DNA of 63,617 nucleotides, taken from assembly GCA_014360565.1 (NCBI GenBank), contig JACIXH010000008.1, forward strand, positions 1 through 63,617, given 5' to 3'. Below the pieces are notes generated by a model. It had not been told where the DNA came from. It saw nothing but the letters and a program-made list of their open reading frames with translations, and made no database searches. This stretch comes from Nocardia sp. (GTDB lineage: Bacteria > Actinomycetota > Actinomycetes > Mycobacteriales > Mycobacteriaceae). Below, one piece after another: positions 1 through 10,700 of this stretch; position 1 is the first letter of the stretch, and each line of letters opens with the position of its first letter. The position numbers and the translations under genes are program-made.

Positions 1-47
1 GAGCTCCGCTCGCTTGCCTCCCCACTCCACACAGAGGAGCCCGAACC

Positions 48-479
48 ATGTTCCCCGCCCGCACCCGCGCCCAGATCGAATGCGCCGCCCAGGACTTCGC
101 CGCCACCTACTACGGCGGACCGTGGCGATTCGGCATCGACGACGCCGCCCGGTACGTCACCAGCGAGCACCTACGCCCCGTCGTCACCGAGTACGGACAC
201 GACGCCGTCGCAGCCGCAGTCCGCGCCTACCTCACCGCACACCCGGAGTTGCTCACCCGAGCCCGCGCCGAACGTGAGACCGCCGCGCGCTTTCGCGCCG
301 AGCTGGCGGCCGCCCGCATCACCGCCGCCGCCCGAGCCACCGAGCAAGGCGACTACCCGCGAGCCCGCAGGCTGCTCACCGCCGCCGAGGAGATCGAACC
401 CCGACCCGAGATCGACGGCTACCGCGCGCGCATCGACGCCGCCGAAAACGCCGCCCATTCGGTCCCGCTCGCCTCCTGA
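48..479 (+). CDS. Hypothetical protein, 143 aa
   Basis: I do not recognise this protein. The first ~75 residues contain a Tyr/Trp-rich stretch (TYYGGPWRFGIDDAARY) followed by predicted helices. The second half is Ala/Arg/Glu-rich and probably one long helix plus a TPR-like turn. The start is supported by GAGGAG 8 nt before the ATG. It opens a row of small rightward genes of similar composition (48-2852), which suggests an accessory plasmid operon. No signal peptide, membrane segment or catalytic motif is visible. It is clearly coding by codon-position GC bias, but its function is unknown. Confidence 0.7.
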   Translation: MFPARTRAQIECAAQDFAATYYGGPWRFGIDDAARYVTSEHLRPVVTEYGHDAVAAAVRAYLTAHPELLTRARAERETAARFRAELAAARITAAARATEQGDYPRARRLLTAAEEIEPRPEIDGYRARIDAAENAAHSVPLAS

Positions 480-607
480 CAATTCCACGTGCACGGACTA
501 TCGAAACCAGTTCACAAATTCGCCGAATGCGTCGAATTACAATTTCTGTGCGCACTGAATAGCGCCAGAATAATTTGCCGAGAATGGCCGATAAACTCGG
601 CTCAAAT

Positions 608-640
608 ATTGCTCTCGCGTGGGAGTTATTGATAAAATCG
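608..640 (+). promoter_or_regulatory. Possible promoter of the NrdH-like gene
   Basis: This is the only AT-rich stretch in the first 2 kb (480-678 has no gene). TTGCTC at 609-614 and GATAAA at 631-636 are 16 bp apart and lie about 40 bp before the ATG at 679. This is a motif guess only. Confidence 0.3.
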
Positions 641-678
641 AGAGACGCAAACACGCGAATTCATCAGGGGAGAAAGCA

Positions 679-942
679 ATGACAATCACCGTTTACACGC
701 TACCCGCGTGCATTCAATGCGAGTTCACCAAAAAACTATTCGACAAAGCCGGGGCAACGTATGCCGTCGTCGACCTGGCCGACGATCCCCGATCGCGCGC
801 GCAACTCGCGGACCTGGGTTACACCACCGCGCCCGTCGTGGTCGTCGCCGACAGCGACAGCGACGACCTCACGCACTGGGCAGGATTCCAGCCCGACCGC
901 ATCAGGGCCGCCGCCGAGAAACTGCGCACCCGCGCAGCCTGA
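679..942 (+). CDS. nrdH: NrdH-like glutaredoxin/thioredoxin-fold redoxin
   Basis: This is an 87-residue thioredoxin-fold electron donor. The N-terminus reads TVYTLPACIQCEFTK, with the CxxC active site at residues 11-14, followed by a cis-Pro region (TTAPVVVV) and the C-terminal WAGFQPDRI motif typical of NrdH. NrdH proteins reduce class Ib ribonucleotide reductase. On plasmids and phages a lone NrdH-like redoxin is common, and no reductase gene is in this window, so the partner is unknown. The ATG at 679 is chosen over the upstream in-frame start at 619 because AGGGGAGAAAGC sits right before it and because the family begins at the first beta strand. The upstream 200 bp is unusually AT-rich. 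Confidence 0.82.
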   Translation: MTITVYTLPACIQCEFTKKLFDKAGATYAVVDLADDPRSRAQLADLGYTTAPVVVVADSDSDDLTHWAGFQPDRIRAAAEKLRTRAA

Positions 943-957
943 ACCACAGGGACCACG

Positions 958-1377
958 ATGAACCCTCGCGCCGCCCACCTCATCGCCGACCAGCTCCAGG
1001 CCAGCGCCGCCGCCTACTTTGCCGCCGTCAACGGCCCCTCAGCCGACGCCGAAGCCGAGGCCGGCGACCAGCTCGCCGCGATGATTACCGCCGCTACCGC
1101 GATCCTGCGCACCGCCGCAGTCGAGCGCGAGGACCACACCGAGGAACTACCCCCCGGCACGCCCGTGCTCTCGCTGCACACCACCGGCGACACCGAACCG
1201 GCCGCGATCCTGCGCGGCACGATCGTTCGCGAAGTCGCCGAACCCAGCTCCCCGACCCGGCACCGCCGATTCCTCGTCGCTCTCGAACTCCCCCCGAGCA
1301 GCGGACACCGAACCCGCGCCGTCGGCGCCGACCACCTCATCCGCCTCACCTCCGAACCATCCAGATCCACCCTCTAG
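958..1377 (+). CDS. Hypothetical protein, 139 aa
   Basis: Unrecognised. Residues 1-55 are predicted helical (RAAHLIADQLQASAAAYF). Residues 65-130 are beta-rich with PPGTPVLSLH and ILRGTIVREV stretches, which could form a small beta-barrel. It starts 15 nt after the redoxin stop, so the two are probably cotranscribed. The ribosome-binding site is weak (AGGGACC). There is no signal peptide, membrane segment or metal motif. Confidence 0.6.
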   Translation: MNPRAAHLIADQLQASAAAYFAAVNGPSADAEAEAGDQLAAMITAATAILRTAAVEREDHTEELPPGTPVLSLHTTGDTEPAAILRGTIVREVAEPSSPTRHRRFLVALELPPSSGHRTRAVGADHLIRLTSEPSRSTL

Positions 1378-1428
1378 CCGCCCCCAAGCCGCCGCGATCC
1401 ACACCCCCGAACAGGAGCACACCCGAGC

Positions 1429-1989
1429 ATGAGCACATTCACCGCCCGCGCCGCCGCGATCGGCACACTCGCCGGAGTCGTCGCCGGAATCACCACCGTC
1501 GCCGGAATCATCGCCATCGACGATCTCGACATCGTCGGCAAGATCCGAGACGCCAACTACCGGCGCGGCCTCAGCCCCGTCGAGCGCGCCGAACTCGACC
1601 GGTACCGCCGCGCCGCCGCCGCTCACGACCGCGCCGCCATCGACGACCGCGACAAGGCCGAAGCAGCCCGCCGGGCGCGGTTCGCGCCCGAGCTGTTGAC
1701 CGTCGCCACCGCCGACCGGCTCGAGGCCCTCAGCGTGGCCGACCTGCTCACCGAGCACGGCGCAGCCGTCGAGCAGTGCCACCGCGCCGCGCAAGGAGCC
1801 GACGCCGATGACTTCAACAAGAGATCCGGGCACGCTCTCGCGCTGCGCGCCGAGGTTGCCCGCCGCCACGAATACCAGGTGCGGGCAAAGCTGCCCGAAC
1901 TCGACCGGCTCAGGATCGAGCACGGGTTCACCGCGATCCACGCGGCCGAAAACGGCCAGATCGCCCGCGTACTGTCCAACAACTTCTGA
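1429..1989 (+). CDS. Hypothetical single-pass membrane protein, 186 aa
   Basis: An N-terminal hydrophobic segment at about residues 9-28 (IGTLAGVVAGITTVAGIIA) is followed by a long charged, Ala/Arg/Asp-rich helical domain that would lie in the cytoplasm or form a coiled coil. AGGAG lies 12 nt before the ATG. It sits in the rightward row between two other unknowns. The membrane anchor plus coiled coil resembles small accessory proteins of plasmids and phages, but no family is recognised. Confidence 0.65.
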   Translation: MSTFTARAAAIGTLAGVVAGITTVAGIIAIDDLDIVGKIRDANYRRGLSPVERAELDRYRRAAAAHDRAAIDDRDKAEAARRARFAPELLTVATADRLEALSVADLLTEHGAAVEQCHRAAQGADADDFNKRSGHALALRAEVARRHEYQVRAKLPELDRLRIEHGFTAIHAAENGQIARVLSNNF

Positions 1990-2048
1990 TCCACCGGGCC
2001 GCGTTCCCACCGAGCGCGGCCCGCCGATCCCGGCGAAAGGCCAACCAC

Positions 2049-2852
2049 ATGCCCGACGACAACGCCGACGACAACCCGGCCGCCGACGTTGTCGCCGAAC
2101 TGGCCGACCAGCTCGCCGCCCGCGACATCGACCGCGTGCACCCCGAACACAACCTCATCGGCGCGCTACTCGCGAGCCCGGCCAGCCGTGCGGCCGCGAT
2201 CCTGGCCACCGTGCGAGACAGCGACATCGAGCAGTTATTGCCGCGCGTCACGCTGGGCATCATCCGGCGAATTGTCGCGCAGGACCGCGACCCCGGACCG
2301 ATGGCGGTGGCGGCCGCCGCGCGAATCGGCGACCAGCTCGACGACGCGGCCGCAGTGCTCACCGCCGATCAACTCGCCGCCACTGTCCCGCCGGAAATCG
2401 CCGATGTGCCCGGCGGTGGCCGCGCCGTCACCGAGTACGTCACCAAGGCATACACGCTCGGCATCCCCGTTCACGCCGAGGACGCCGCCCGACAGGTCAG
2501 CGCCGACGCGCTGCACCGACTCATCAACGAGGACGGAACGCGGGTCGCGCAAATGGGCGCGGCCCGCATCGACATCGACACGATCACCGCCTACGCCGAT
2601 ACCCAACTCACCGAGTGGAAGACCCGCGCCGCCGAACTCAGCGACGACCCCGCGCCGTCGGCCGACCGCATCACCGCCGCACCGCCGATCACCCCAGGGA
2701 CCGAGCTACGGATCATCGGCACCGAGGCCGACGCCCGCGCCGTCGTCACCACGCTCACCGCCGCCGGTTTCGTCGTCGCGCTGCGCGGCCCGTACCGCAG
2801 TCGCGACGGCCGCGCCCCGCGCTGGTACGCAGACCTCCGCAACGCGCCCTGA
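2049..2852 (+). CDS. DnaB N-terminal-domain-like protein, 267 aa
   Basis: Residues ~25-180 follow the pattern of the replicative-helicase N-terminal domain: HPEHNLIGALL, then a helix pair, then a VTEYVTKAY-like hairpin and a DTITAYADTQL helix resembling the DnaB linker. There is no RecA-like ATPase domain, so this is not a helicase. Stand-alone DnaB-N-like proteins occur on actinobacterial plasmids and phages and may bind helicase or primase; that role is inference. The last ~60 residues (RIIGTEADARAVVTTLTAAGF) look like a separate small alpha/beta domain. GAAAGG precedes the ATG. It is the last gene of the rightward row. Confidence 0.6.
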   Translation: MPDDNADDNPAADVVAELADQLAARDIDRVHPEHNLIGALLASPASRAAAILATVRDSDIEQLLPRVTLGIIRRIVAQDRDPGPMAVAAAARIGDQLDDAAAVLTADQLAATVPPEIADVPGGGRAVTEYVTKAYTLGIPVHAEDAARQVSADALHRLINEDGTRVAQMGAARIDIDTITAYADTQLTEWKTRAAELSDDPAPSADRITAAPPITPGTELRIIGTEADARAVVTTLTAAGFVVALRGPYRSRDGRAPRWYADLRNAP

Positions 2853-2918
2853 GTGATCCGCCAGGCGACGAACCGACTCCCCGCGGAACGGGAAGGCCCG
2901 AGCGCGTCGGCGCGCACC

Positions 2919-3233
2919 TCAGACCGCGACGCGCGGGCGCGGCACCATCGCGCGCAGAACCGGCAGACTGAACGCCCGCGCTGCCAACGCTGAACGCCAG
3001 CGCCGATGCTTGGCCAGATACAGCCGGTGACCGAGCAGCCACAGCCCGGCACCGAGCACCAGGTACAGCAGACCGAACACCAGTCGACCCGGCACGAGGA
3101 TGCCCGCCGACAAACTCAGCAGCGAATCCAGCACGAGCAGCGCGCCCACCACTCGCGCGATCACGCTGCCGATCGCCCAGGCCAACAGCGCCGCCAACGC
3201 GACGAGCGCCACCAATCCCACGAGAAACGACAT
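2919..3233 (-). CDS. Small membrane protein, 104 aa
   Basis: Three hydrophobic segments are visible: residues 2-22 (FLVGLVALVALAALLAWAIG), ~26-48 and ~50-70 (LVFGLLYLVLGAGLWLLG). A basic C-terminal tail (HRLYLAKHRRWR) should face the cytoplasm. It starts 4 nt after the HNH gene stop, so it is the last gene of a three-gene leftward unit (4430 to 2919). No family recognised. Confidence 0.6.
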   Translation of the reverse strand: MSFLVGLVALVALAALLAWAIGSVIARVVGALLVLDSLLSLSAGILVPGRLVFGLLYLVLGAGLWLLGHRLYLAKHRRWRSALAARAFSLPVLRAMVPRPRVAV

Positions 3234-3237
3234 TGCC

Positions 3238-3819
3238 CTACCCCTCCCGCTCTACGAGTTGGCCGTCTAGCGCCTGCACCGGCGAGGAGCGCAGGAGTTC
3301 GGGACCGAACAGCCCCGGCTGAGCACCGATCGCCAGCGCGGCGAACACCTTGGCTTCATCCCACCCGTCGCGCACCGCCGCGCGCAGTGCTTTCGATCGC
3401 GCGACCCGCTCGGCGCGGCTCAGTCCGTCGTGATGCCAGCGCGGCCGACGTCCGCCCCCGCCCCGGCCCTTGTCACCCATCGACGCCAGATTCTCCGATT
3501 GCGTGCCGAGTACGACGTGGGGCGCGACATCGTCGACGACCCCCGCCCGCACACAGATCGGGTTGTCACACCGGTCGTGCATGGCGATCAGTCCCGGCGG
3601 CACCGGCTCACCGGTGAAGTAGGCGATGGCGTACCGGCTCGGACGCACGACGTGTTCGCGTCCGTCTCGCTGTATCGAGAACCGGCCGTAGCCGTCATCC
3701 CCGATGGCGCCGATCCACACCCAGCAGTCCGCGCGCCGAGGCCCCCGAACTATCTTCGCTTCGAACCGCGCGGCCTCACCCGCGTTGGCGACAACGAGCG
3801 CGCGCCCCTGCCAGGCCAC
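3238..3819 (-). CDS. HNH-type endonuclease-like protein
   Basis: The central part has the HNH_3/homing-endonuclease layout: CWVWIGAIGDDGYGRF, then MHDRCDNPICV and HVVLGTQSENLASMGDKGRG. The usual sequence is H.CDNP.CVNPeHL..GT..EN, so the metal site is recognisable, though the first motif has MHDRCD. The C-terminal ~70 residues are helical and could be DNA-binding (LSRAERVARSKALRAAV). The GTG start at 3819 lies 11 nt after the stop of the preceding coiled-coil gene. Such HNH proteins are usually selfish or phage-derived nicking enzymes. A role in conjugation is possible from its position beside the relaxase, but this is not shown. Confidence 0.7.
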   Translation of the reverse strand: MAWQGRALVVANAGEAARFEAKIVRGPRRADCWVWIGAIGDDGYGRFSIQRDGREHVVRPSRYAIAYFTGEPVPPGLIAMHDRCDNPICVRAGVVDDVAPHVVLGTQSENLASMGDKGRGGGGRRPRWHHDGLSRAERVARSKALRAAVRDGWDEAKVFAALAIGAQPGLFGPELLRSSPVQALDGQLVEREG

Positions 3820-3830
3820 GACATCACCCG

Positions 3831-4430
3831 CTACGCCGTGGCCGACGTCGAGCTAGCCGGCACCGGCCCGCCGTCGTCTAGCGCCTGCACTGTGCTGCTG
3901 CCGTCACCGTCGGCCGAAGTGCTGTCACCGGTCACCACCGGCTGCTCGCCCTTGCTCGCGGAGTCGGCCACCTTGTCGCCCTTGCTGCTCGCAGCGTCCG
4001 GCGACGACGACGCGGCAGCCTTGCCGCCCGAGTTCGTCGCGTCGGCCTTGCTCTTGCTCGGCGCGCCGTCTTCCCCGGCGTCGCCGCCGTCGTCGGCCGC
4101 GCGCAGCAACTTGCGCACCTCCGAGGCGGTCACCTCGAGCTTGTCGACCAGTTCGGACTCGGTCAGGCCGAGACCCTTGAGCTTGCGCACCACCGCGCCC
4201 TGATCGGGCAGCAGGGTTGCCGTCGCCTTGTCGTACTCGGCTTGCGCCCGCGCGATCGCCTCGTCACGCCGCTGCTCGGCTTGCGTCAGCTTGTCGGCCG
4301 AGGTGTCGGCGAGTACGTAGTACTCCTCGAGCAGTTTGGTGACTGCCGTCAGTCGCTCGAAATCCTGTTTGGCCTTCTCTGCCGCGCGTAGCCGCGCTGC
4401 CTTCCGTGCCTCAGCCGTTGTTGCTGCCAC
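3831..4430 (-). CDS. Coiled-coil protein divergent from the relaxase; candidate relaxosome accessory factor
   Basis: This is a 199-residue protein. Residues 1-75 are a charged coiled coil (EARKAARLRAAEKAKQDFERL). Residues ~78-110 contain a helix-turn-helix-like segment (LGLTESELVDKLEVTASEVRKLL). The last 90 residues are low-complexity Ser/Ala/Asp/Lys. The GTG at 4430 is preferred because GGGAAGGG lies just before it. It is divergent from the relaxase across a 270-bp region rich in inverted repeats, the usual place for oriT and its accessory DNA-binding protein (MobC/TrwA-like in position, not in sequence). The accessory role is inference. Confidence 0.6.
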   Translation of the reverse strand: MAATTAEARKAARLRAAEKAKQDFERLTAVTKLLEEYYVLADTSADKLTQAEQRRDEAIARAQAEYDKATATLLPDQGAVVRKLKGLGLTESELVDKLEVTASEVRKLLRAADDGGDAGEDGAPSKSKADATNSGGKAAASSSPDAASSKGDKVADSASKGEQPVVTGDSTSADGDGSSTVQALDDGGPVPASSTSATA

Positions 4431-4534
4431 CGTCCGACCCTTCCCTAGCGGTTGCAAACGCCCGAGCCGACCCCGGAGCGTCCAGAGCAACCACGGTAAC
4501 CCAGATCACCGCAGCTCACCTAGCACCATTGACC

Positions 4535-4612
4535 GGCCGCGAGCGGCCTAGCGCCCTCAACCCAACCGGTTCGGAGGGGGAAGGGCACTCGCCGCGAACC
4601 GCACGCGGCGAG
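4535..4612. other. Candidate oriT hairpins between relaxase and accessory gene
   Basis: The divergent intergenic region holds two clean inverted repeats. One is GGCCGC-ga-GCGGCC at 4535-4548. The other has nine-base arms CTCGCCGCG and CGCGGCGAG around a 7-nt loop at 4588-4612. MobF relaxases nick beside such hairpins and oriT usually sits next to the relaxase gene. No nick site was identified. Confidence 0.33.
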
Positions 4613-4700
4613 CCAAGAGAGCGGACACACCTTCTGCACCATCGTGGATTTCCAGGTCTCAGCGCTTTCCGTGGCCGCCGTAGCGGGCTACTCTGGGGCC

Positions 4701-7700
4701 ATGATGTCCGGCCCTCACCCGCTCCACGCCGGTGATGGCTATGAGTACTTGACACGTCAAGTCGCGACGCAGGATCGCGACCGCGACCGCTCCCGCGATC
4801 TCACTGACTACTACACCGAGCACGGCACCCCTCCAGGAACCTGGTGGGGTGCCGGGTCCGAAGCAATGGGTTTGACCGGTGAGGTCACCGAATCTCAGAT
4901 GCAAGCCCTCTACGGCGAGGGGCTGCATCCCGACGCCGACCGGATCATCCAGGAGGCGATCGAGGCGGGAAAGTCCGCCCGCGATGCGATCGAGGCCGCG
5001 CAGATCGGCCCGATGCTCAGCGAGTTCGGATCCAAGCCGACCGCGATCGCGCAGCTCTACGCCACGCGAGTCGACGAGTTCATGACCAAGAAGATGCGTC
5101 GCCCCACCCACGACGAACGCATGATCCTGCGCACGGACGCTGCGCACGAACAGCTCCGCGGCAAGCTCGGTCGGAAGCCGACCAAGGCGGAGATCAACGC
5201 CGCGCTGGGTGCTGAGAAGAAGCAGACCAGGCGCGCGGTCACCGGATTCGACTGCGTCTTCACACCGACCAAGTCAGTGTCGGTGCTGTGGGGACTGGCC
5301 GATGATGTGCTGCGCAAGCGCATCTACGAGTGCCACCGCCAAGCGGTCGACGACACGTTGAAGTGGGCCGAGGAGCACTTCGCCCTCGCTCGTCGCGGCC
5401 GCGGCGGCATCCGCCAGATCGACACCTCCGGCCTCACCGTCGCCCGATTCGACCACCATGACAACCGGACCGGCGACCCGAATCCCCACACACACGCCGT
5501 GATCAGCACCAAGGTTCTGGGTTCCGACGGCAAGTGGAGCTCCCTCGACGCGCGGGCTCTGTTCGCCGGCGGGACCGCCCTGAGCTCGCAGTACAACGCC
5601 ATGATCGTCGGCTACTTGAAGCGAGAGATCGGGTTCGAGTTCGAGGCGGTCTCGCACGGACCCAACAAACAGCCGGTCCTCGAGATCGCCGATGTGCCCT
5701 CAGAGCTGCGCGACTTGTTCTCTCGACGAGCCGACATCGTTCGCCGCACCGAGGAACTCGTCGCCGAATACCGGGCCACGCACGGGCGCGACCCATCGAA
5801 GAAGGTCCAGATCCAGCTGTCGCAGCAGGCCACGCTGGACACTCGCGACGCCAAGCCGATCCCGAAGTCGCTGCGCGAAATGGTCACCGAGTGGGACGAG
5901 AAGGCCCGCCCCATCATCGGCGAGGACGTCAGTGGCGCGGAGTTCGCAGCCCAGGTTCTGCGCTGGCACACCGACCCCACCGCCCTGCGCCCGTTCGACG
6001 CCGAGCGGGTGGCTATCACCGTCGGCGCCGACCTCGGAGGCAAGCTGGGGGTCATCGGTGCGGGGGTCGACCGGTTCGAACAGACCCTGCACACCTGCCT
6101 GGACAGGTGCCAGTTCGACGATGAGCAGGCACGCTACGCGGCAGCCCACGAAGTGCGCGAGCTGCTTCACCCCGAGCGGGACAGCGGGATTCTCGCTGCC
6201 GTCGACAAAGAGCTGGCCGCACGACAGGACCGAATCTACGATCCCGAGCGCATCGCCAAGGAGGTCACCGAGACCGTCGCGCGCCGTCGAGCGACCTGGA
6301 CTGAGTCCCACATTCGCAGCGCAACACTCGACCGGCTCGGCCGCTGCGACTTCCCCAGCACCGCCGCGCAGAACGCCGCCATCGCCGAAGTAGTGCGTGC
6401 CGTTCGTGACGGGCACAGCCTGCAGCTGACCATTGATCCCGACGTCGTGCCGCCCAGCCTGCAACGGAGCAGCGGGGAAAGTGAGTTCACCACCGAGTCG
6501 ATCACCACGATCCGCTACACCAGCGAGGAGGTGCTCGCCGCCGAGAACCACCTGCGCGAGGCCGCGCAGACACCGACGACCGAGTTCGTCCACCGGGCAG
6601 CAGTCGACCGCGCCATCGTCGAAATCGAAGCCGAGAAGACCCGCGATCCGAGCGAGCCCTACCGCCTCAACGAAGGCCAGCGCCGCATCGTCCAGCACCT
6701 GTGCACATCAGGAATGCGCCTCGACGTCGCCATCGGACCCGCTGGTGCAGGCAAAACCACCGCCATGACCGCAGCCGTTCGAGCCTGGCGCAACGACGGC
6801 CGCGACGTCGTCGCCCTGGCACCGTCGGCCGCCGCAGCCCGAGTTCTCTCCGACGATATCGGCGTGCAGGCCCGCACGATCGACAGTCTGCTCACCAAAG
6901 TTCGGATGGGCGGCGACTCCGGCATCACCCGCGGCACGATGATCCTGGTCGACGAAGCCGCCATGGCCTCGACCGCGAACCTGCTCGGATTGCAGAAGAT
7001 CGCCGACGAACACGGCGCCGTCGTCAAGTACATCGGCGACCCCTACCAGCTCTCAGCTGTCGAATCCGGCGGCATGATGAGGCTGATCGCGCGCGAAACC
7101 CGCGCCCCCGAACTCAACGCGGTAGTCCGGTTCGCCACCGAAGGCGAAGCCACCGCCAGCCTGCACGTGCGCAACGGCGACCCCCGCGAGGCGTTCGAGT
7201 GGTACTCCGACAACCACCGCATCAACGTGGGAATGACCGATGATCTGCGCACCCAGATCCTCACCCACTACCTCGCAGACCAGGCCGAGGGCACCAAGAG
7301 CCTCATGATGGCCGCCACCCTCCACGACGTTGCGGCACTGAACGGAGCAGCGCAATCCGCGCTCGCGCTGGCCGGCGAGATCGAGACCAAAGGCCCCAAG
7401 ATCCCCCTGGCCGACGGGCACACCGGCTGGATCGGCGACCGCGTCGTCACCCGCAAGAACAACAACCGACTCCGCATCACCGGTGGAAAGCGGCGCGGAA
7501 CACCGATCGACAACGGCGATTTGTGGACCATCCGCAAGATCCACGACGACGGATCGGTCACCGTCTCGGGGCTGAGTCACCGCGGCACGATCAACCTGCC
7601 CGCCGACTACGTGAAGGCCCATCTTGAGCTGGGATACGCCACCACGGTCCACCGCTCGCAAGGCATGACCGTCCAACGGGCCTACCTGCTGATGAATGCG

Positions 7701-10700
7701 ACGCTCGGCAGAGCGCTCGCCTACGTCGGTCTGACCCGAGGCGCCGAGCACAACGAAGTGTTCATGGCCACCGACTCGGTGCCCGAGCCCGGCGACGAAC
7801 GCCAGCCCGGCGACCCCGACGAACCACCCACCGCAGCCCAGCTCTGGCAGCGCGTGATGGCGCGCGAGGACGACAACATCACCGCGACCGAGGTGATGCG
7901 TGAAGAACAAGCCCGCATTTCCGACCCCGTCAGGCTGCGGGCGATCTACGACGAGATCACCGAGAACCTCGCCGAACAGCGCGGCCGCCACCTCCTCGAG
8001 AGCGCCCTGCCCGTCGTCATCTGGCACGAGGTAGAAGCCAGCGAGCACCTCGAAACGCTGCTGCGGACCCTGGCCATCGCCGACCAACACCGGCTCCACA
8101 CCGGTGTCCTCATCAACGACATCGCGACCAACTTCGGTCGCGACTTCGACGGCGAGACCCTGCTGACGGCCCGTGATGTCACCGCGCTGCTGCGCTCACG
8201 CGCCGACCGATGGATCGCTGATCGACTCACCGATGTGCCCAGCACGACCACAGCCCACGTCGAGACCCTCGCCGTCAACGCGTTCAGCGACATCGACGCG
8301 CTCACTGCCGCAGCAGCCGGGCTCAGCATCGAGCCAGAGGCATCCACTACCCGGCGCGGCGGCCGGTTCTATGCGGTCCGTGACGCCGAACCCGAAGGCC
8401 TGCCGCTGGTCCCCTCACGGTTCCCCGGCATGGACACCGCAGTCGCCGACTACGCCGAGGAACTGCGCGTCCGACTGCTCGGTGGCGCCGCCGCGACATC
8501 GGCTCACGCCACCCCGGTCCCCTCGTCCGAGCAACAGATCGAGGAAGCACTCCACGCCTACGACACCGCACACCCCGATCCACATGGGCGCCGTCGCAAG
8601 ATGCGCGCCGACTTCAACGCCTACGTCCAGGAACTGACCGACGCGCGCAGCCGTCACCTGATCGACCGCGCCCTGCCGGAAGTGCTGGGTCGGTCCGTGC
8701 GGCACAGCCGCACTTTCGGCTCCCTGCTGCAGACCCTTGCCCTGGCCGAAGCTCACCGCCTCGACACCGGCGCGCTCGTGCTCGACATCTCCAGCAACGG
8801 CGGCCGCGACCACGGCGAAAGCCTGATGTCCGCACGCGACCCCGCAGCACTTCTTCGCTGGCGCGCCGATCAGTGGATCGCTACCCACCTCGTCAACACC
8901 ACCGTTGACGCCCCTGCCGTGGCGACACTGTCGGTCACCGTCGGTGACGACGAAGCCTTGACCGATTACGTCACCCAGCTCTCGCTGGGCACCGACATCC
9001 TCGCCGTCGAGCCGGTGACGGACCGGTTCCGCGCCCTCGACGACCTCGACATGCCGCGTGGTCTGGCACCGATCCCACCGGAATTCCCGGGTATGGACAC
9101 CGCGGTCGCCGACTACGCCGACGAACTGCGCCGCCGCATCCTCGACCTGCCCGACGACAGCCCGGACTGGCGCGAACGCGCCGCGGCGCGCCCCTCGCCG
9201 GCTACTCGCGAGGAGATCATCGATGACATCGTCGACGACTGGATCGGCGAGCGCTCGACAACGCTGGCCTATCCCGAACTCGATCACATCGAGCGCGTCA
9301 CCCGACTGCGTGCGGAATTCCAGGCCGCGCAAGATCAGGTCTGGTACCTGACGCATGCACTCGTCGATAATGCGACCCCGCACGAACTCGCGCTCGAGCC
9401 ATTGCTGGATCAATTGCGCACCCGCGTCGGCGAGCTTGCGCCGCTGACCCATGAATTGCGTCAAGCCGAACAGGACTACACCGACGCACAGGCCGTAGTG
9501 GTGGAAGCCGAGGACGCTTATCACCAGGCACTGAAATTGCAGCCCGAAGCCGCCGACGAACAATGGTTCGACTTCCTGCAAAGCAAGGTCGACGACTCGA
9601 ACGCCGACCCCGCCACCCGTGCACAACTCAATAGCCTTCTTGAGCAATACCGGGCGGTCACCGACGAAGCGAACCAGGGGCACGTCGCCGCCGAAGTGCA
9701 CGCGGCCAAGAGCCACCTCGACTACGCGACCGACGTCGCCGAGGACCAGCGTCTCGCCGTTCTGGCTGCCCGCGAAGCCCTCGACACCGCCGCCGGCGAC
9801 CGGCTGCCTGCCGACTGGCGCGACATCGAATACGTGCGGATGCTCGGTAGCGACCTGGCCCTGGCAGACCTCAGCACCGCCCGCGAGAACCTGGTTCGCC
9901 TGCAGGGTCGCCTCGCCCGCGCCCGCAGCGCCGCACTCGACGATCGCACGGTCTCCACCGGCGTCGATCGCACCGTCGCGGCCGCCGAACTCGAGCAGCT
10001 CACCACGCCCACGCAGGCCGCGATCGACGCCGCGATGACCACCGTCGTCGGGCGATCCGGCGACGACAACCAATCCGGCGCGTTCGATCCGACAGCGAGC
10101 ACCAGCGTCGATTCCGCTCTCGCGGCCGCCCGCCACCGCATCCGCGACGTGGTGTCCGCCGTCGACGCGGCCATGCCCCTGCGACAGATCGTCGACGACG
10201 AACTCACCGCCTACGTGCGCGCCCACGCCGACGCCATCACCCCCTGGGCGGTCGCGGCCGACCTGGCCGAACGCGCCTGGCGCGAAGCCGAGACCGAGGC
10301 CACCTACGCCAGCGCGGCCGCCGAACGCGCCGCGCAGAAGGAACCGGACCCGTTCGCCTCGCCCGAACTGGATCCGGTCGCCCTGCATGTCCGCGACCAG
10401 CTCGCCGGGCTCGACGCCGACAGCCCCGAACACACCCAACTCACCGCAATGCTCGAGCAATACACGACCCTGGCCGCCGACAACGCCGCCGCCGACCTGG
10501 CCGCCGAACAGCAGCGCGCGGCCGCCGACGCGGCCGCGGCCCGCGCCCACGCCGACCAGCTGCGCGCCGCCGCAGACCAGGCCAAGCAGGAACTGCGGAT
10601 GCGCACAGACGCCGTCGACCACGACGCCGAGCCACCCTCACACGCCGAATCGGCGACTCCGGTTACGACGATCGAAGCGCGCACCACCCCCGTCGACATC

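Noticed and set aside
1-4400. Integrated prophage segment
   Set aside because: NrdH, DnaB-N and HNH genes are phage-like, but no structural, packaging or lysis genes are present.
8415-10622. 735-codon frame antisense to the relaxase
   Set aside because: Gly/Val-rich shadow of a high-GC gene; the sense strand has clear relaxase content.
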